Assembly: GCF_001693515.2 (NCBI RefSeq)
Contig: NZ_CP042968.1
Span: 682,001-746,000 of the forward strand
Source: Bradyrhizobium paxllaeri
Lineage (GTDB): Bacteria; Pseudomonadota; Alphaproteobacteria; Rhizobiales; Xanthobacteraceae
DNA: 64,000 nucleotides
Reading direction: 5' to 3'
In this document: piece by piece, positions 16,070-23,831 of the stretch
How the letters are laid out: every line of letters begins with the position of its first letter
Position numbering within the stretch: the first letter of the stretch is position 1
The notes under the pieces: model-generated
The model's input: the letters and a program-made list of their open reading frames with translations, nothing else
Told to the model about the DNA's origin: nothing
Database searches by the model: none
Translations under genes and position numbers: made by a program

Positions 16070-16909
16070 TTACGCGGCTTCGTCAGTGAAGTCGGTAGAG
16101 GTCGCCAGCGTCCTCCATTCCGTCAGTTCCCTTGCAACGAACGCGTTCTTGGCTTCGATCCGCTCCACCGTGTCGCTGCCGAGCGGCAGCCGCAGCGGCG
16201 GGTTCTTCGCATTCACCAGCGCGATGAACGCGCTCGCCAGCTTGCGCGGGTCGCCGCGCTGGCCGTGATTGACGTCGGCGGCGTACGCCCGGGTGTTGCC
16301 GACGCTCTCGCGATAGTCGTCGATGTGCTGCGCGGTGCGCGCCAGCGACGTCTCGTCGAGGAAATCGGTGCGGAAGAAGCCGGGCTCGACCACGGTGACC
16401 TTGATGCCGAGCGGCGCGACTTCGGCTGACAGCGCCTCGCTGATGCCTTCGACCGCGAACTTGGTCGCGCCATAGACGCCCCAGCCGGGATAGCCGGTAT
16501 AGCCGCCGACCGAGGAGATGTTGATGACGTGGCCCGAGCGCTGCCGGCGCATATGCGGCAGCACCGCCCTGGTAACGCCGAGCAGACCGAACACGTTGGT
16601 GTTGAACAGCTTGGCCGTCTCGGAGGCGCTGGCTTCCTCGATCGCGCCCAGCAGGCCATAGCCGGCATTGTTGACGAGGATATCGATGCGGCCGAATTTT
16701 TTCACCGCCTGGCCTGCAGCCTCATGGGCCTCGGCCTCGCTGGTGACGTCGAGCCGCGTCGCCAGCAGCCGCTCATGTGTGCCGAGCCGCGCAGTGACGG
16801 TGTTGGGATCGCGCGCGGTAGCGACCACCGCATCGCCCGCCTTCAGTGCGGCTTCTGCGATCAGCGCGCCAAAACCCCGGGAAGCTCCTGTGATGAACCA
16901 GACACGCAT
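16070..16909 (-). CDS. Short-chain dehydrogenase/reductase (SDR)
   Basis: This 279-residue classical SDR has the coenzyme motif TGASRGFG near residue 7 and NNAG in ILVNNAGYGLLG. The catalytic YxxxK is in YGATKFAVEG, with the serine in SSVGGYTG just before it. An arginine early in the second strand (TARDPNT) points to NADP. Such proteins (oxidoreductase, SDR family) reduce carbonyls of unknown identity. The start is ATG 16909 (MRVWFITGAS); the longer frame lacks SDR sequence. It is divergent from a LysR gene 120 bases away, which probably regulates it, a common alphaproteobacterial pairing. Confidence 0.88.
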   Translation of the reverse strand: MRVWFITGASRGFGALIAEAALKAGDAVVATARDPNTVTARLGTHERLLATRLDVTSEAEAHEAAGQAVKKFGRIDILVNNAGYGLLGAIEEASASETAKLFNTNVFGLLGVTRAVLPHMRRQRSGHVINISSVGGYTGYPGWGVYGATKFAVEGISEALSAEVAPLGIKVTVVEPGFFRTDFLDETSLARTAQHIDDYRESVGNTRAYAADVNHGQRGDPRKLASAFIALVNAKNPPLRLPLGSDTVERIEAKNAFVARELTEWRTLATSTDFTDEAA

Positions 16910-17029
16910 TTTCTTGCCCTTTCGGTAGGGCCCGGCGGGATCGCCTGGCCTGATGGGCAAGGAATAGCGGTTCGCCATATCTGAGATAATCCGCTAAATA
17001 CTCCATGAGTTACTGAGAAAAATTCATCA

Positions 17030-17950
17030 ATGCGGATTGACCCGTCAGACCTCGCGACCTTCCTGGCCATCGCCCGGCACCGCAGCTTTCGCGCGGCCGC
17101 CACCGAGCTCGGCGTCTCGGCCTCGGCGCTGAGCCACGCGCTGCGCAACATCGAGGAGCGGCTGGATCTGCGGCTGATCAACCGCACCACGCGCAGCGTC
17201 GCGCTGACGGAGGCCGGCGAGCGGCTGTTCTCGCGGATCAGCCCGGCGTTCCGCGATATCGACGACGCGCTGGAGGATCTCAATAACTTCCGCGGCAAAC
17301 CGGCCGGCACGCTGCGCTTCAACGCCGCGCGGCAATCGACGCAACTGGTGCTGCTGCCGATCGTGACGCGTTTCCTCAAGAGCTTTCCCGACGTCAATGT
17401 CGAGATCGTCATCAACGACGCGCTGATCGATACGGTCGCGGCGGGCTTCGACGCCGGCGTCCGGTTCGGCGAGACCATCGCCGCCGACATGATCGCGGTC
17501 CCGATCGGCCCGCGGCACCGCTTTGCGGTCGTGGGCTCGCCCGGCTATTTCAAGGCCCACAAGCCGCCGATCACGCCGCATGACCTCAAGGGCATGCCGT
17601 GCATCCGCTACCGCTTCACCAGCGGCGTGATATATCGCTGGGAATTCGAGCGCGGCGGCATCGAGGTCGATATCGATGTCGAGGGGCCGCTGACGCTCAA
17701 CGACCAGGATTTGATGGTCGATGCGGCGCTCGACGGCGCCGGACTCGCCTTCGTGTTCGAGGCGCAGGTCGATGAGCTGATCGCCAAACGCAAGCTGGTG
17801 CGCGTGCTGGCCGACTGGTGCCCGGCCTATCCCGGCTTCTTTCTGTATTATTCGAGCCGGCGGCAACTGCCCGCCGCGCTGCGCGCGTTCGTCGATTTCG
17901 CGCGCGGGGGCGGGCGGCGGCCGATTGATAATGCTTCCGCCGCGGTCTAG
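17030..17950 (+). CDS. LysR family transcriptional regulator
   Basis: The 306-residue protein has an N-terminal LysR helix-turn-helix (DLATFLAIARHRSFRAAATELGVSASALSHALRNIEERL, that is the family's residues 6-45) and the substrate-binding domain from about residue 90 (GTLRFNAARQSTQLVLLPIV). It belongs to the DNA-binding group that often sits divergently next to the SDR or quinone reductase gene it controls; here the SDR at 16070-16909 is the neighbour. The shared 120-base spacer is AT-rich near the two starts. The ligand is unknown. Confidence 0.88.
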   Translation: MRIDPSDLATFLAIARHRSFRAAATELGVSASALSHALRNIEERLDLRLINRTTRSVALTEAGERLFSRISPAFRDIDDALEDLNNFRGKPAGTLRFNAARQSTQLVLLPIVTRFLKSFPDVNVEIVINDALIDTVAAGFDAGVRFGETIAADMIAVPIGPRHRFAVVGSPGYFKAHKPPITPHDLKGMPCIRYRFTSGVIYRWEFERGGIEVDIDVEGPLTLNDQDLMVDAALDGAGLAFVFEAQVDELIAKRKLVRVLADWCPAYPGFFLYYSSRRQLPAALRAFVDFARGGGRRPIDNASAAV

Positions 17951-17985
17951 CCTTCCTTCCGCGACTTCGCAGGGAGGGGCTGATC

Positions 17986-18387
17986 ATGGCAGTCGATGCG
18001 GAATTCGTGCGAAAAATCTTTGCCGGCCTCGAGCATGGCGATGGCGCCGGCTTCTTCGCCCACGTCGCCGATGACGTCGACTGGACTGTGATGGGCACGC
18101 ATCCGCTCGCCGGTCGTTATTTGTCGAAGGCCGATTTCATCGCCGGCACATTTGCCAACCTCGGCAAGGTGCTGCCGAACGGCGCGCAGCTACATGTCGA
18201 CAGCCTGATCGTGCAGGACGATGTCGCGATTGTGGAGCTGCATTCCGAAGCGACCGCCAAGAACGGCTTCCGCTTCGACAATCATTACTGCTGGGTCTGC
18301 TATTTCAGGAACGACGTTATCGTGCGCGTCCGCGCCTATCTCGATTCGGTGATGGTGGCGCGGCTGTTTGCGGAGAACCCGATCTAG
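17986..18387 (+). CDS. Nuclear transport factor 2 (SnoaL-like) family protein
   Basis: This 133-residue protein has the NTF2/ketosteroid-isomerase-like cone fold, used by many small isomerases, hydratases and proteins of unknown role. Family features are the opening helix EFVRKIFAGLEHGDGAGFFAHVADDVDW, the block THPLAGRYLSKADF and the final strands DNHYCWVCYFRNDVIVRVRAYLDSVM. AGGGAGGGG is well placed before ATG 17986. It lies 35 bases after the LysR gene on the same strand and may share its transcript. A repeat follows. No catalytic residues can be assigned. Confidence 0.82.
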   Translation: MAVDAEFVRKIFAGLEHGDGAGFFAHVADDVDWTVMGTHPLAGRYLSKADFIAGTFANLGKVLPNGAQLHVDSLIVQDDVAIVELHSEATAKNGFRFDNHYCWVCYFRNDVIVRVRAYLDSVMVARLFAENPI

Positions 18388-18399
18388 TTTCGCAACTTC

Positions 18400-18486
18400 G
18401 TAGCCCGGATGAGCGAAGCGATATCCGGGGAAACTCTCGCTGCAGCGGGACCCGATCCCGGATGTCGCTCCGCTCATCCGGGCTAC
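18400..18486. repeat. Dispersed inverted repeat, family C
   Basis: GTAGCCCGGATGAGCGAAGCG and its near complement CGCTCCGCTCATCCGGGCTAC (written here as two words) flank a GC-rich centre. A second copy is at 60675-60761. It separates two convergent genes. Confidence 0.85.
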
Positions 18487-18493
18487 AAGATAT

Positions 18494-19324
18494 TCACTTG
18501 CCCTTGAACACCGGCTTGCGCTTTTCGATGAAGGCCTGCACCGCTTCCTTGTGATCGGCGGTCACCTGGGTTCGGATCATGCGCTCCGCCTCATGGTCGC
18601 GCGCCGTGGCGAAATCGAACATCAGGGCCTCGTCCAGATTGTCCTTCATGTAGCGGATCGCGATCGTCGGTCCTTCGGCGATCGATTTGGCGAGCGCGAA
18701 GGCTTCCGCCTGCAACCGGTCGTCGGGCACCACGCGGTTCACCAGGCCGATCGCCTCGCACCTGGCGGCATCGACCCTGTCGCAAGTGAACATCAACTCG
18801 CGCGCCCGCGAAGTGCCGACCAGGCGTGTCAGGAGCCAGGCAATACCGTAGTCGCCGCTGAGGCCGACCTTGAGATAGCCGGTGGAAAGGAACGCCGATT
18901 GCGCTGATATCCTGATGTCGCAGGCCAGCGCCAGAGCGAGGCCGGCTCCGACCGCGGCGCCGGGCAGGGCGGCAATGGTCGGCTTCCGCACCGCGACCAG
19001 CGCCCCGGTCAACAGACGTTGCCGCTCCTGCAGATCGGCGACCCGCTCGTCGTGGGACATCGCGAGCTTTGTCTTGTCGCGGTTGGCGCCCATGCCCTTG
19101 ACGTTGCCGCCGGCGCAGAACGCAGTGCCGGCGCCGGTGAGCAGCAGCGCGCCGACCTCGGGATTTTCACCGCAGGCCTTGATCATGTTGCGCAGCGCCG
19201 GCGTCAACGTGTCCGAAAACGCGTTGCGCGCTTCCGGGCGGTTCAGCGTGATGATCGCGACACGGTCGCGGATCACGCAGAGCAGTTCCTCGGTGCCGGT
19301 ATCGATTTTGGTTTCGGTGGTCAT
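18494..19324 (-). CDS. Enoyl-CoA hydratase/isomerase family protein
   Basis: This 276-residue crotonase-fold protein carries IITLNRPEARNAFSDTL near the N-terminus, the first oxyanion-hole loop GAGTAFCAGGNVKG near 65 and the second LPGAAVGAGLALALACDIR near 112. The usual catalytic glutamate region reads GLSGDYGIAWLL, with aspartate where hydratases often have glutamate, so isomerase or another crotonase activity is possible. The C-terminus has EAVQAFIEKRKPVFKG, typical of the family. GGGGGAAACC precedes ATG 19324. It is flanked by repeats and lies beside an SDR and an acyl-CoA dehydrogenase, which suggests fatty- or aromatic-acyl-CoA metabolism. Confidence 0.87.
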   Translation of the reverse strand: MTTETKIDTGTEELLCVIRDRVAIITLNRPEARNAFSDTLTPALRNMIKACGENPEVGALLLTGAGTAFCAGGNVKGMGANRDKTKLAMSHDERVADLQERQRLLTGALVAVRKPTIAALPGAAVGAGLALALACDIRISAQSAFLSTGYLKVGLSGDYGIAWLLTRLVGTSRARELMFTCDRVDAARCEAIGLVNRVVPDDRLQAEAFALAKSIAEGPTIAIRYMKDNLDEALMFDFATARDHEAERMIRTQVTADHKEAVQAFIEKRKPVFKGK

Positions 19325-19350
19325 GGTTTCCCCCTTATTTATTTTTGGCA

Positions 19351-19454
19351 CGTCATTCCGGGATGGTGCGTAAGCACCAGACCCGGAATCTCGAGATTCT
19401 CAGGTGCGCAACTGCGCACCGTAGTTCGATGCTTCGCATCGCCCCGGAATGACG
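19351..19454. repeat. Dispersed inverted repeat, family D
   Basis: It begins CGTCATTCCGGGATGG and ends GCCCCGGAATGACGG, with inner words CCCGGAATCTCGAGATTC and GATGCTTCGCATC. Other members are at 23243-23343, 36345-36448, 37617-37699 and a short one at 38968-39007. Confidence 0.88.
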
Positions 19455-19464
19455 GCATCGGCTG

Positions 19465-20166
19465 CTAAAACTTCTCCACCCACGGCCGCAATTCCACTTC
19501 CCAGGTCCAGGCGCTACGCGGCTGCTGCAGCACGCTCCAGTAGCTCAGCGCGATCGCGTCGGGATCGAGCATCGAGTCCGGCTTATCGGCGGGCTCGGTG
19601 CGAACAGCGCTGCGGATGCCGCCGTCGATGACGAAATGCGCGACATGGATGCCCTGCGGCGACAATTCGCGCGCCATGCTCTGGGCCAGCCCCCGCAGCG
19701 CGAATTTTCCCATCGCGAACGGCGCCGACTGCGGATAGCCCTTGACGCTGGCGGAGGCGCCGGTGAACAGGATCGCGCCGTGCTTGTTTGGCAGCATGCG
19801 CGTTGCCGCCTGCTGTGCCACCAGGAAGCCGCCGAAAGCGGAAACCGTGATGGCGTTCGCAACTTCGGCCGGAACCAGATCGGTGAAGGCGCCACGCGCG
19901 CGGGCGCTGGCATTATAGACGACGATGTCGGGCGTGCCGATCTCGCGCTCGACCATGCCGAACAGGCGTTCGACCTCCTCGGCCTCGGTAGCGTTGCAGG
20001 CAAAGGCGCGGGCGCCGGTTTCGGTGCAGAGCGCGCCGAGTTTCTCGATCTTGCGCGCGGCGAGCGCAACCTTGATGCCTTCGCGCGCGAACAGCCGCGC
20101 CAGCGATGCGCTCAATCCCTCGCCGACGCCGACGATCAGGGCAATCTTGTACTTCGGAATTTCCAT
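19465..20166 (-). CDS. SDR family protein lacking the catalytic tyrosine
   Basis: This 233-residue protein has an SDR Rossmann fold: glycine-rich loop VGVGEGLSASLA near residue 12, a basic A-A-R-K after strand two that suggests NADP, and VVYNASA in place of NNAG. The serine is present in FTGASASVKGY, and the lysine is K154, but the position of the catalytic tyrosine is F150 (APFAMGKFAL). Apart from that the end of the fold (GIHVAHFVIDGGI) is normal. The protein may therefore bind coenzyme without classical catalysis, or use another residue. Start ATG 20166 is preceded by GAGGAC. It is divergent from the acyl-CoA dehydrogenase gene. Confidence 0.83.
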   Translation of the reverse strand: MEIPKYKIALIVGVGEGLSASLARLFAREGIKVALAARKIEKLGALCTETGARAFACNATEAEEVERLFGMVEREIGTPDIVVYNASARARGAFTDLVPAEVANAITVSAFGGFLVAQQAATRMLPNKHGAILFTGASASVKGYPQSAPFAMGKFALRGLAQSMARELSPQGIHVAHFVIDGGIRSAVRTEPADKPDSMLDPDAIALSYWSVLQQPRSAWTWEVELRPWVEKF

Positions 20167-20314
20167 GGGACGGTCCTCGGATGGTGGGACTCGGTATTTA
20201 GGAACCCGATTCCGCCTGGCAATCGGGCGGCCCTCCAATTATGCGTGTTGACGGCGCGTCCGCCTGCGTTATCGGTAGATGATCAAGATCGGGCGGAACG
20301 AACAAGGGCCAAAA

Positions 20315-22096
20315 ATGCATCCACTCATGCAAGATCGCGGAGCGGCGTCAGCCAGCCAGCCGGGATTGCTCGCGCCTGACACGACGGGCATGAATTTCTA
20401 TCGGGCCGATCCGGCGTTGACGGATCTGCTGCGGCTGCATCTATCAGATGCGCTGTTCCGCCATATCGAGCCGCATCTCGACCGCCTCGGTGAACTCGCT
20501 GGCGGTTATCTCGACGAATGCGCGCGGCTCGCCGATCGCCACACGCCGGTGCTGCACCAGCGCGACAAGTTCGGCCGCGATACCCAGTATATCGAATACC
20601 ACCCGGCCTATCGCGAGCTGGAAAAGGCTGCGTTCGGCGAGTTCGGCATTCACGCACTGTCGATCCGCAAGGGCATCATGGGCTGGCCGGACAAATATCC
20701 CGTCGTGGCCAAGCACGCCTTCACCTTCCTGTTCAATCAGACTGAATTCGGCATGGGCTGCCCGATCAACGTCACCGACGGTTGCGCAAAGCTGCTCAAC
20801 AATTTCGGCAGTGACGCGCTGAAGGCAAAATATCTCGACGGCCTGACCCAGACCGACATGAGCAAGCTGACCCAGGGTGGCCAGTTCATGACCGAGAAGG
20901 AAGGCGGTTCCGACGTCGGCACGCTGACGACGCGGGCCGTGCAGGAAGGCGATCACTGGCGCCTGTATGGCGAGAAATGGTTCTGCTCCAATGCCGACGC
21001 CAAGGTGGTGATGCTGCTGGCGCGCCCGGAAGGCGCAGGCCCCGGCACCCGCGGCGTGGGGCTGTTCCTGATGCCGCGCTTCCTCGACGACGGCTCGCAA
21101 AACCACTACCGGATCGTGCGCCTGAAGGACAAGCTCGGTACCCGCTCGATGGCCTCGGGCGAGATCAAGTTCGAAGGCGCGATCGCCTATGCGGTCGGCA
21201 AGCTCGATCGCGGCTTCGTGCAGATGGCCGAAATGGTGAATTCATCGCGGCTCTCCAACGGCGTCAAATCCACCGCGCTGATGCGGCGTGCGCACCATGA
21301 CGCGATGACGGTGGCGAAGAACCGCGTGGTGTTTGGCCAGCGTATCATCGACCTGCCGCTGGCACGGCGGCAATTGATGAAGATCATGCTGCCGACCGAG
21401 CAGGCGCTGTCGATGAGTTTTCTCACCGCAGACGCGCTCGACCGCGCGGAAGCCGGCAGCCAGGATGCGGCGGCGCTGCTGCGTATCCTCACCCCGACGC
21501 TGAAATTCCGCGCCACGCGCGATGCGCGCAAGGTCTGCGGCGATGCGTTGGAGATGCGCGGCGGCATCGGCTACATCGAGGAATTCGCGACCGCCCGGCT
21601 GCTGCGTGACGCCCATCTCGGCTCGATCTGGGAAGGCACCGGCAACATCGTCGCGATCGACACGCTGACGCGCGCGGTCGGCCGTCACGGCGCCGATGCC
21701 GCGCTCGCCGCCGATCTGCATGCCCGTCTCGACGACAGCGCCAACGTGCCGCAGGCGTGGCGCAATCGCCTGCGCGAACTGACCGACCGCGCGGTTGGCT
21801 TCGCGCGCGAAATCGCCAGCCGCAGCGACAATGAGGGCGATGCGCGGCGCGCCACCAGCCTGCTTTATCAGGTTGCCAGCGCCGTCGCGCTGGCTTGGGA
21901 AGGCGGCCGCATTCACGAGATGCGTGGCGATGCACGGCGGCTGCTGCTGTCGCGGATGGTAATCGACCATCGCGTCTCGACGGGCGATCCGTTCCGCTTA
22001 ACGGAAAATGCCACCCAGCGCGCCATCACCGACCACCTGCTCGGCGATCGCGACGTCGGCATGGCCGAGGTTGGCGAATTGCTCGTCGCAGCGTAG
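20315..22096 (+). CDS. Acyl-CoA dehydrogenase, large (AidB-like) type
   Basis: This 593-residue protein is a long acyl-CoA dehydrogenase related to AidB and other ~590-residue forms, a flavoprotein that oxidises acyl-CoA at C2-C3. Visible motifs are FMTEKEGGSDVGTLTT in the middle domain, RLKDKLGTRSMASGEI, EMRGGIGYIEEFATARLLRDAH and IWEGTGNIVAIDTL, whose glutamate matches the catalytic base position. The frame begins at ATG 20279, but that site has no ribosome signal; ATG 20315 (MHPLMQDRG) is preceded by AAGGG and fits relatives better. A zinc alcohol dehydrogenase follows after 49 bases and is probably in the same operon. Confidence 0.86.
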   Translation: MHPLMQDRGAASASQPGLLAPDTTGMNFYRADPALTDLLRLHLSDALFRHIEPHLDRLGELAGGYLDECARLADRHTPVLHQRDKFGRDTQYIEYHPAYRELEKAAFGEFGIHALSIRKGIMGWPDKYPVVAKHAFTFLFNQTEFGMGCPINVTDGCAKLLNNFGSDALKAKYLDGLTQTDMSKLTQGGQFMTEKEGGSDVGTLTTRAVQEGDHWRLYGEKWFCSNADAKVVMLLARPEGAGPGTRGVGLFLMPRFLDDGSQNHYRIVRLKDKLGTRSMASGEIKFEGAIAYAVGKLDRGFVQMAEMVNSSRLSNGVKSTALMRRAHHDAMTVAKNRVVFGQRIIDLPLARRQLMKIMLPTEQALSMSFLTADALDRAEAGSQDAAALLRILTPTLKFRATRDARKVCGDALEMRGGIGYIEEFATARLLRDAHLGSIWEGTGNIVAIDTLTRAVGRHGADAALAADLHARLDDSANVPQAWRNRLRELTDRAVGFAREIASRSDNEGDARRATSLLYQVASAVALAWEGGRIHEMRGDARRLLLSRMVIDHRVSTGDPFRLTENATQRAITDHLLGDRDVGMAEVGELLVAA

Positions 22097-22145
22097 GCTG
22101 ATTTCAATACTGGTTCAAAAATAACAGAAATATAGGGAGCACCCG

Positions 22146-23234
22146 ATGAAGGCCGCCGTTCTGCATGAAGTCAACCAGCCGCTGGTGATCGAGGATGTCA
22201 GCGTGCCGAACCCCGGCCCGCGCGAAGTCCTGATCCGCACCCGCGTCGCCGGCCTCTGTCACTCCGACCTGCACTTCATGGAAGGGCTCTACCCGCATCC
22301 GCTGCCCGCCGTGCTCGGGCATGAATCCGCCGGCGTGGTCGAGAAGGTCGGCCCCGACGTCACCTACGTAAAGCCGGGCGATCACGTCGTGACGTGTCTC
22401 TCCGTGTTCTGCGGCACCTGCGACAACTGCACCACCGGCCGCACCGTGCTCTGCACCGACACCACCGTGAAGATGCTGCCGGGTGCGTCCAACCGGCTGT
22501 CCTGGGCGCGGTCGGAGAAGCTCAACCAGTTCCTAAACCTGTCGTCCTTTGCCGAGCAGATGCTGGTGCACGAAAACGCCATCGTCAAAATCCGCAAGGA
22601 CATGCCGCTGGAGCTGGCGGCGCTGATCGGCTGCGGCGTCATCACCGGCTACGGCGCCGTGGTGAACACCGCAAAGGTTCAGGCTGGCGAGACCGTGGCG
22701 GTGATCGGCTGTGGCGGCGTCGGCATGGCCGCGATCAATGGCGCCGCGATCGCGGGCGCCGGCCGTATCATCGCGATCGACACCAACCCCGCCAAGCTGC
22801 AGCTTGCGACCAAACTCGGCGCCACCGACATCGTCGATCCCGCGCGGGGCGACGTGGTGCAGCAGGTGCGCGAGCTCACTGGCGGCGGCGTGCATCATTC
22901 CTTCGAGGTGCTGGGCCGCAAGGAAACCGCCGAGCAGTCCTTTGCGATGCTGGCGGCCGGCGGCACCGCGACCATCGTCGGCATGATCCCGTTCGGCCAG
23001 AAGATCGAGCTGCACGGCTTCGACTTCCTGCGCGAACGCCGCATCCAGGGCTCGTCGATGGGCTCCAACCATTTCCGCGTCGACATGCCCCGCCTCGTCG
23101 AGTTCTACATGCGCGGCAAGCTACACCTGGAAGACTGGATTTCGGCCAAGCTGAAGCTTTCCGAAATCAACGAGGGCTTTGCCAACATGAAAGCCGGCAA
23201 GACGCTGCGCAGCGTGATCGTGTTTGATAGCTGA
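22146..23234 (+). CDS. Zinc-dependent alcohol dehydrogenase (MDR superfamily)
   Basis: The 362-residue protein is a class III-like medium-chain alcohol dehydrogenase that oxidises an alcohol or aldehyde adduct with NAD. Catalytic zinc ligands are C38 (GLCHSD), H59-E60 (LGHESAG) and the cysteine in LIGCGVITGYGAV; structural zinc ligands are C89, C92, C95 and C103. The Rossmann motif is VIGCGGVGMAAI near residue 190 and the acidic D of AIDTNPAKL indicates NAD. It resembles NDMA- or thiol-dependent dehydrogenases. AGGGAG precedes the ATG. It follows the acyl-CoA dehydrogenase closely; the pathway is unknown. Confidence 0.9.
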   Translation: MKAAVLHEVNQPLVIEDVSVPNPGPREVLIRTRVAGLCHSDLHFMEGLYPHPLPAVLGHESAGVVEKVGPDVTYVKPGDHVVTCLSVFCGTCDNCTTGRTVLCTDTTVKMLPGASNRLSWARSEKLNQFLNLSSFAEQMLVHENAIVKIRKDMPLELAALIGCGVITGYGAVVNTAKVQAGETVAVIGCGGVGMAAINGAAIAGAGRIIAIDTNPAKLQLATKLGATDIVDPARGDVVQQVRELTGGGVHHSFEVLGRKETAEQSFAMLAAGGTATIVGMIPFGQKIELHGFDFLRERRIQGSSMGSNHFRVDMPRLVEFYMRGKLHLEDWISAKLKLSEINEGFANMKAGKTLRSVIVFDS

Positions 23235-23242
23235 CGACAACG

Positions 23243-23343
23243 TCGTCATCCCGGGGCGATGCGAAGCATCGAACCCGGGATCTCGAAGTTATGTGCGGCA
23301 CAAGATTCCGGGTTCAGCCCTGTCGGGCTGCCCCGGAATGACG
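23243..23343. repeat. Dispersed inverted repeat, family D
   Basis: CGTCATCCCGGGGCGATGCGA opens the element (split at the hairpin GATGCGAAGCATC) and GCCCCGGAATGACG closes it. It separates the convergent alcohol dehydrogenase and NTF2-like genes and may serve as a transcription end. Confidence 0.85.
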
Positions 23344-23351
23344 CCCATAAT

Positions 23352-23705
23352 TCACCGCGACACATGCGCTGACACGGCCAGCCACTTCCCGTTCTGCCTC
23401 GCCCAGCAATCGGTATAGCGCCCATGCGCCTGCTGGCCGTCCGCGGTCGTATAGCGGGTGGCGGCGTGGATGATGGCGAAGTCGCCGAGCACGCGAATCT
23501 TGACGTCGTGCGCGGTGAGATTCTTGATCGTCACCGGCACGGCGGTTTGCTTCAGGAACGCCGCGCGGTCGACCAGCGACTTGTCGGGATTCGAGCAATA
23601 GAAGTCGGCGGCAAGAATTTCGTCGAAGCGTTTGACGTCGGAGTTCTGGACTGAATTCACGTAATCGCGGTTGAGGGCGGTGAGTTCTTCGATGTCTTTG
23701 CTCAT
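23352..23705 (-). CDS. NTF2-like/DUF4440-type small protein
   Basis: This 117-residue protein has the NTF2-like cone fold: IEELTALNRDYVNSVQNSDVKRFDEILAADFYCSNPD is the opening helix pair (read as two blocks), then VTIKNLTAHDVKIRVLGDFAIIHAATRYT and the closing strand DCWARQNGKWLAVSAHVSR. Many relatives are ketosteroid-isomerase-like proteins of unknown function. The start is ATG 23705 with GAAGGAAA upstream; the longer frame is repeat sequence. It stands alone between repeats D and F. No active-site assignment is possible. Confidence 0.8.
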   Translation of the reverse strand: MSKDIEELTALNRDYVNSVQNSDVKRFDEILAADFYCSNPDKSLVDRAAFLKQTAVPVTIKNLTAHDVKIRVLGDFAIIHAATRYTTADGQQAHGRYTDCWARQNGKWLAVSAHVSR

Positions 23706-23728
23706 CGGATTTCCTTCGCTCCATCCTT

Positions 23729-23811
23729 CGTCATTGCGAGCGCAGCGAAGCAATCCATGCCGCCGCTTGCGAGATATAGATTGCTTCGTCGCTGCGCTTC
23801 TCGCAATGACG
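23729..23811. repeat. Dispersed inverted repeat, family F
   Basis: CGTCATTGCGAGCGCAGCGA and its partner TCGCTGCGCTTCTCGCAATGACG-type end face each other around AAGCAATCCATG and TAGATTGCTT. Related copies are at 46319-46465 and 56089-56174, with partial ones at 10193-10221 and 62138-62160. Confidence 0.85.
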
Positions 23812-23831
23812 CCGCAGGTAAGTTTCGCTCC

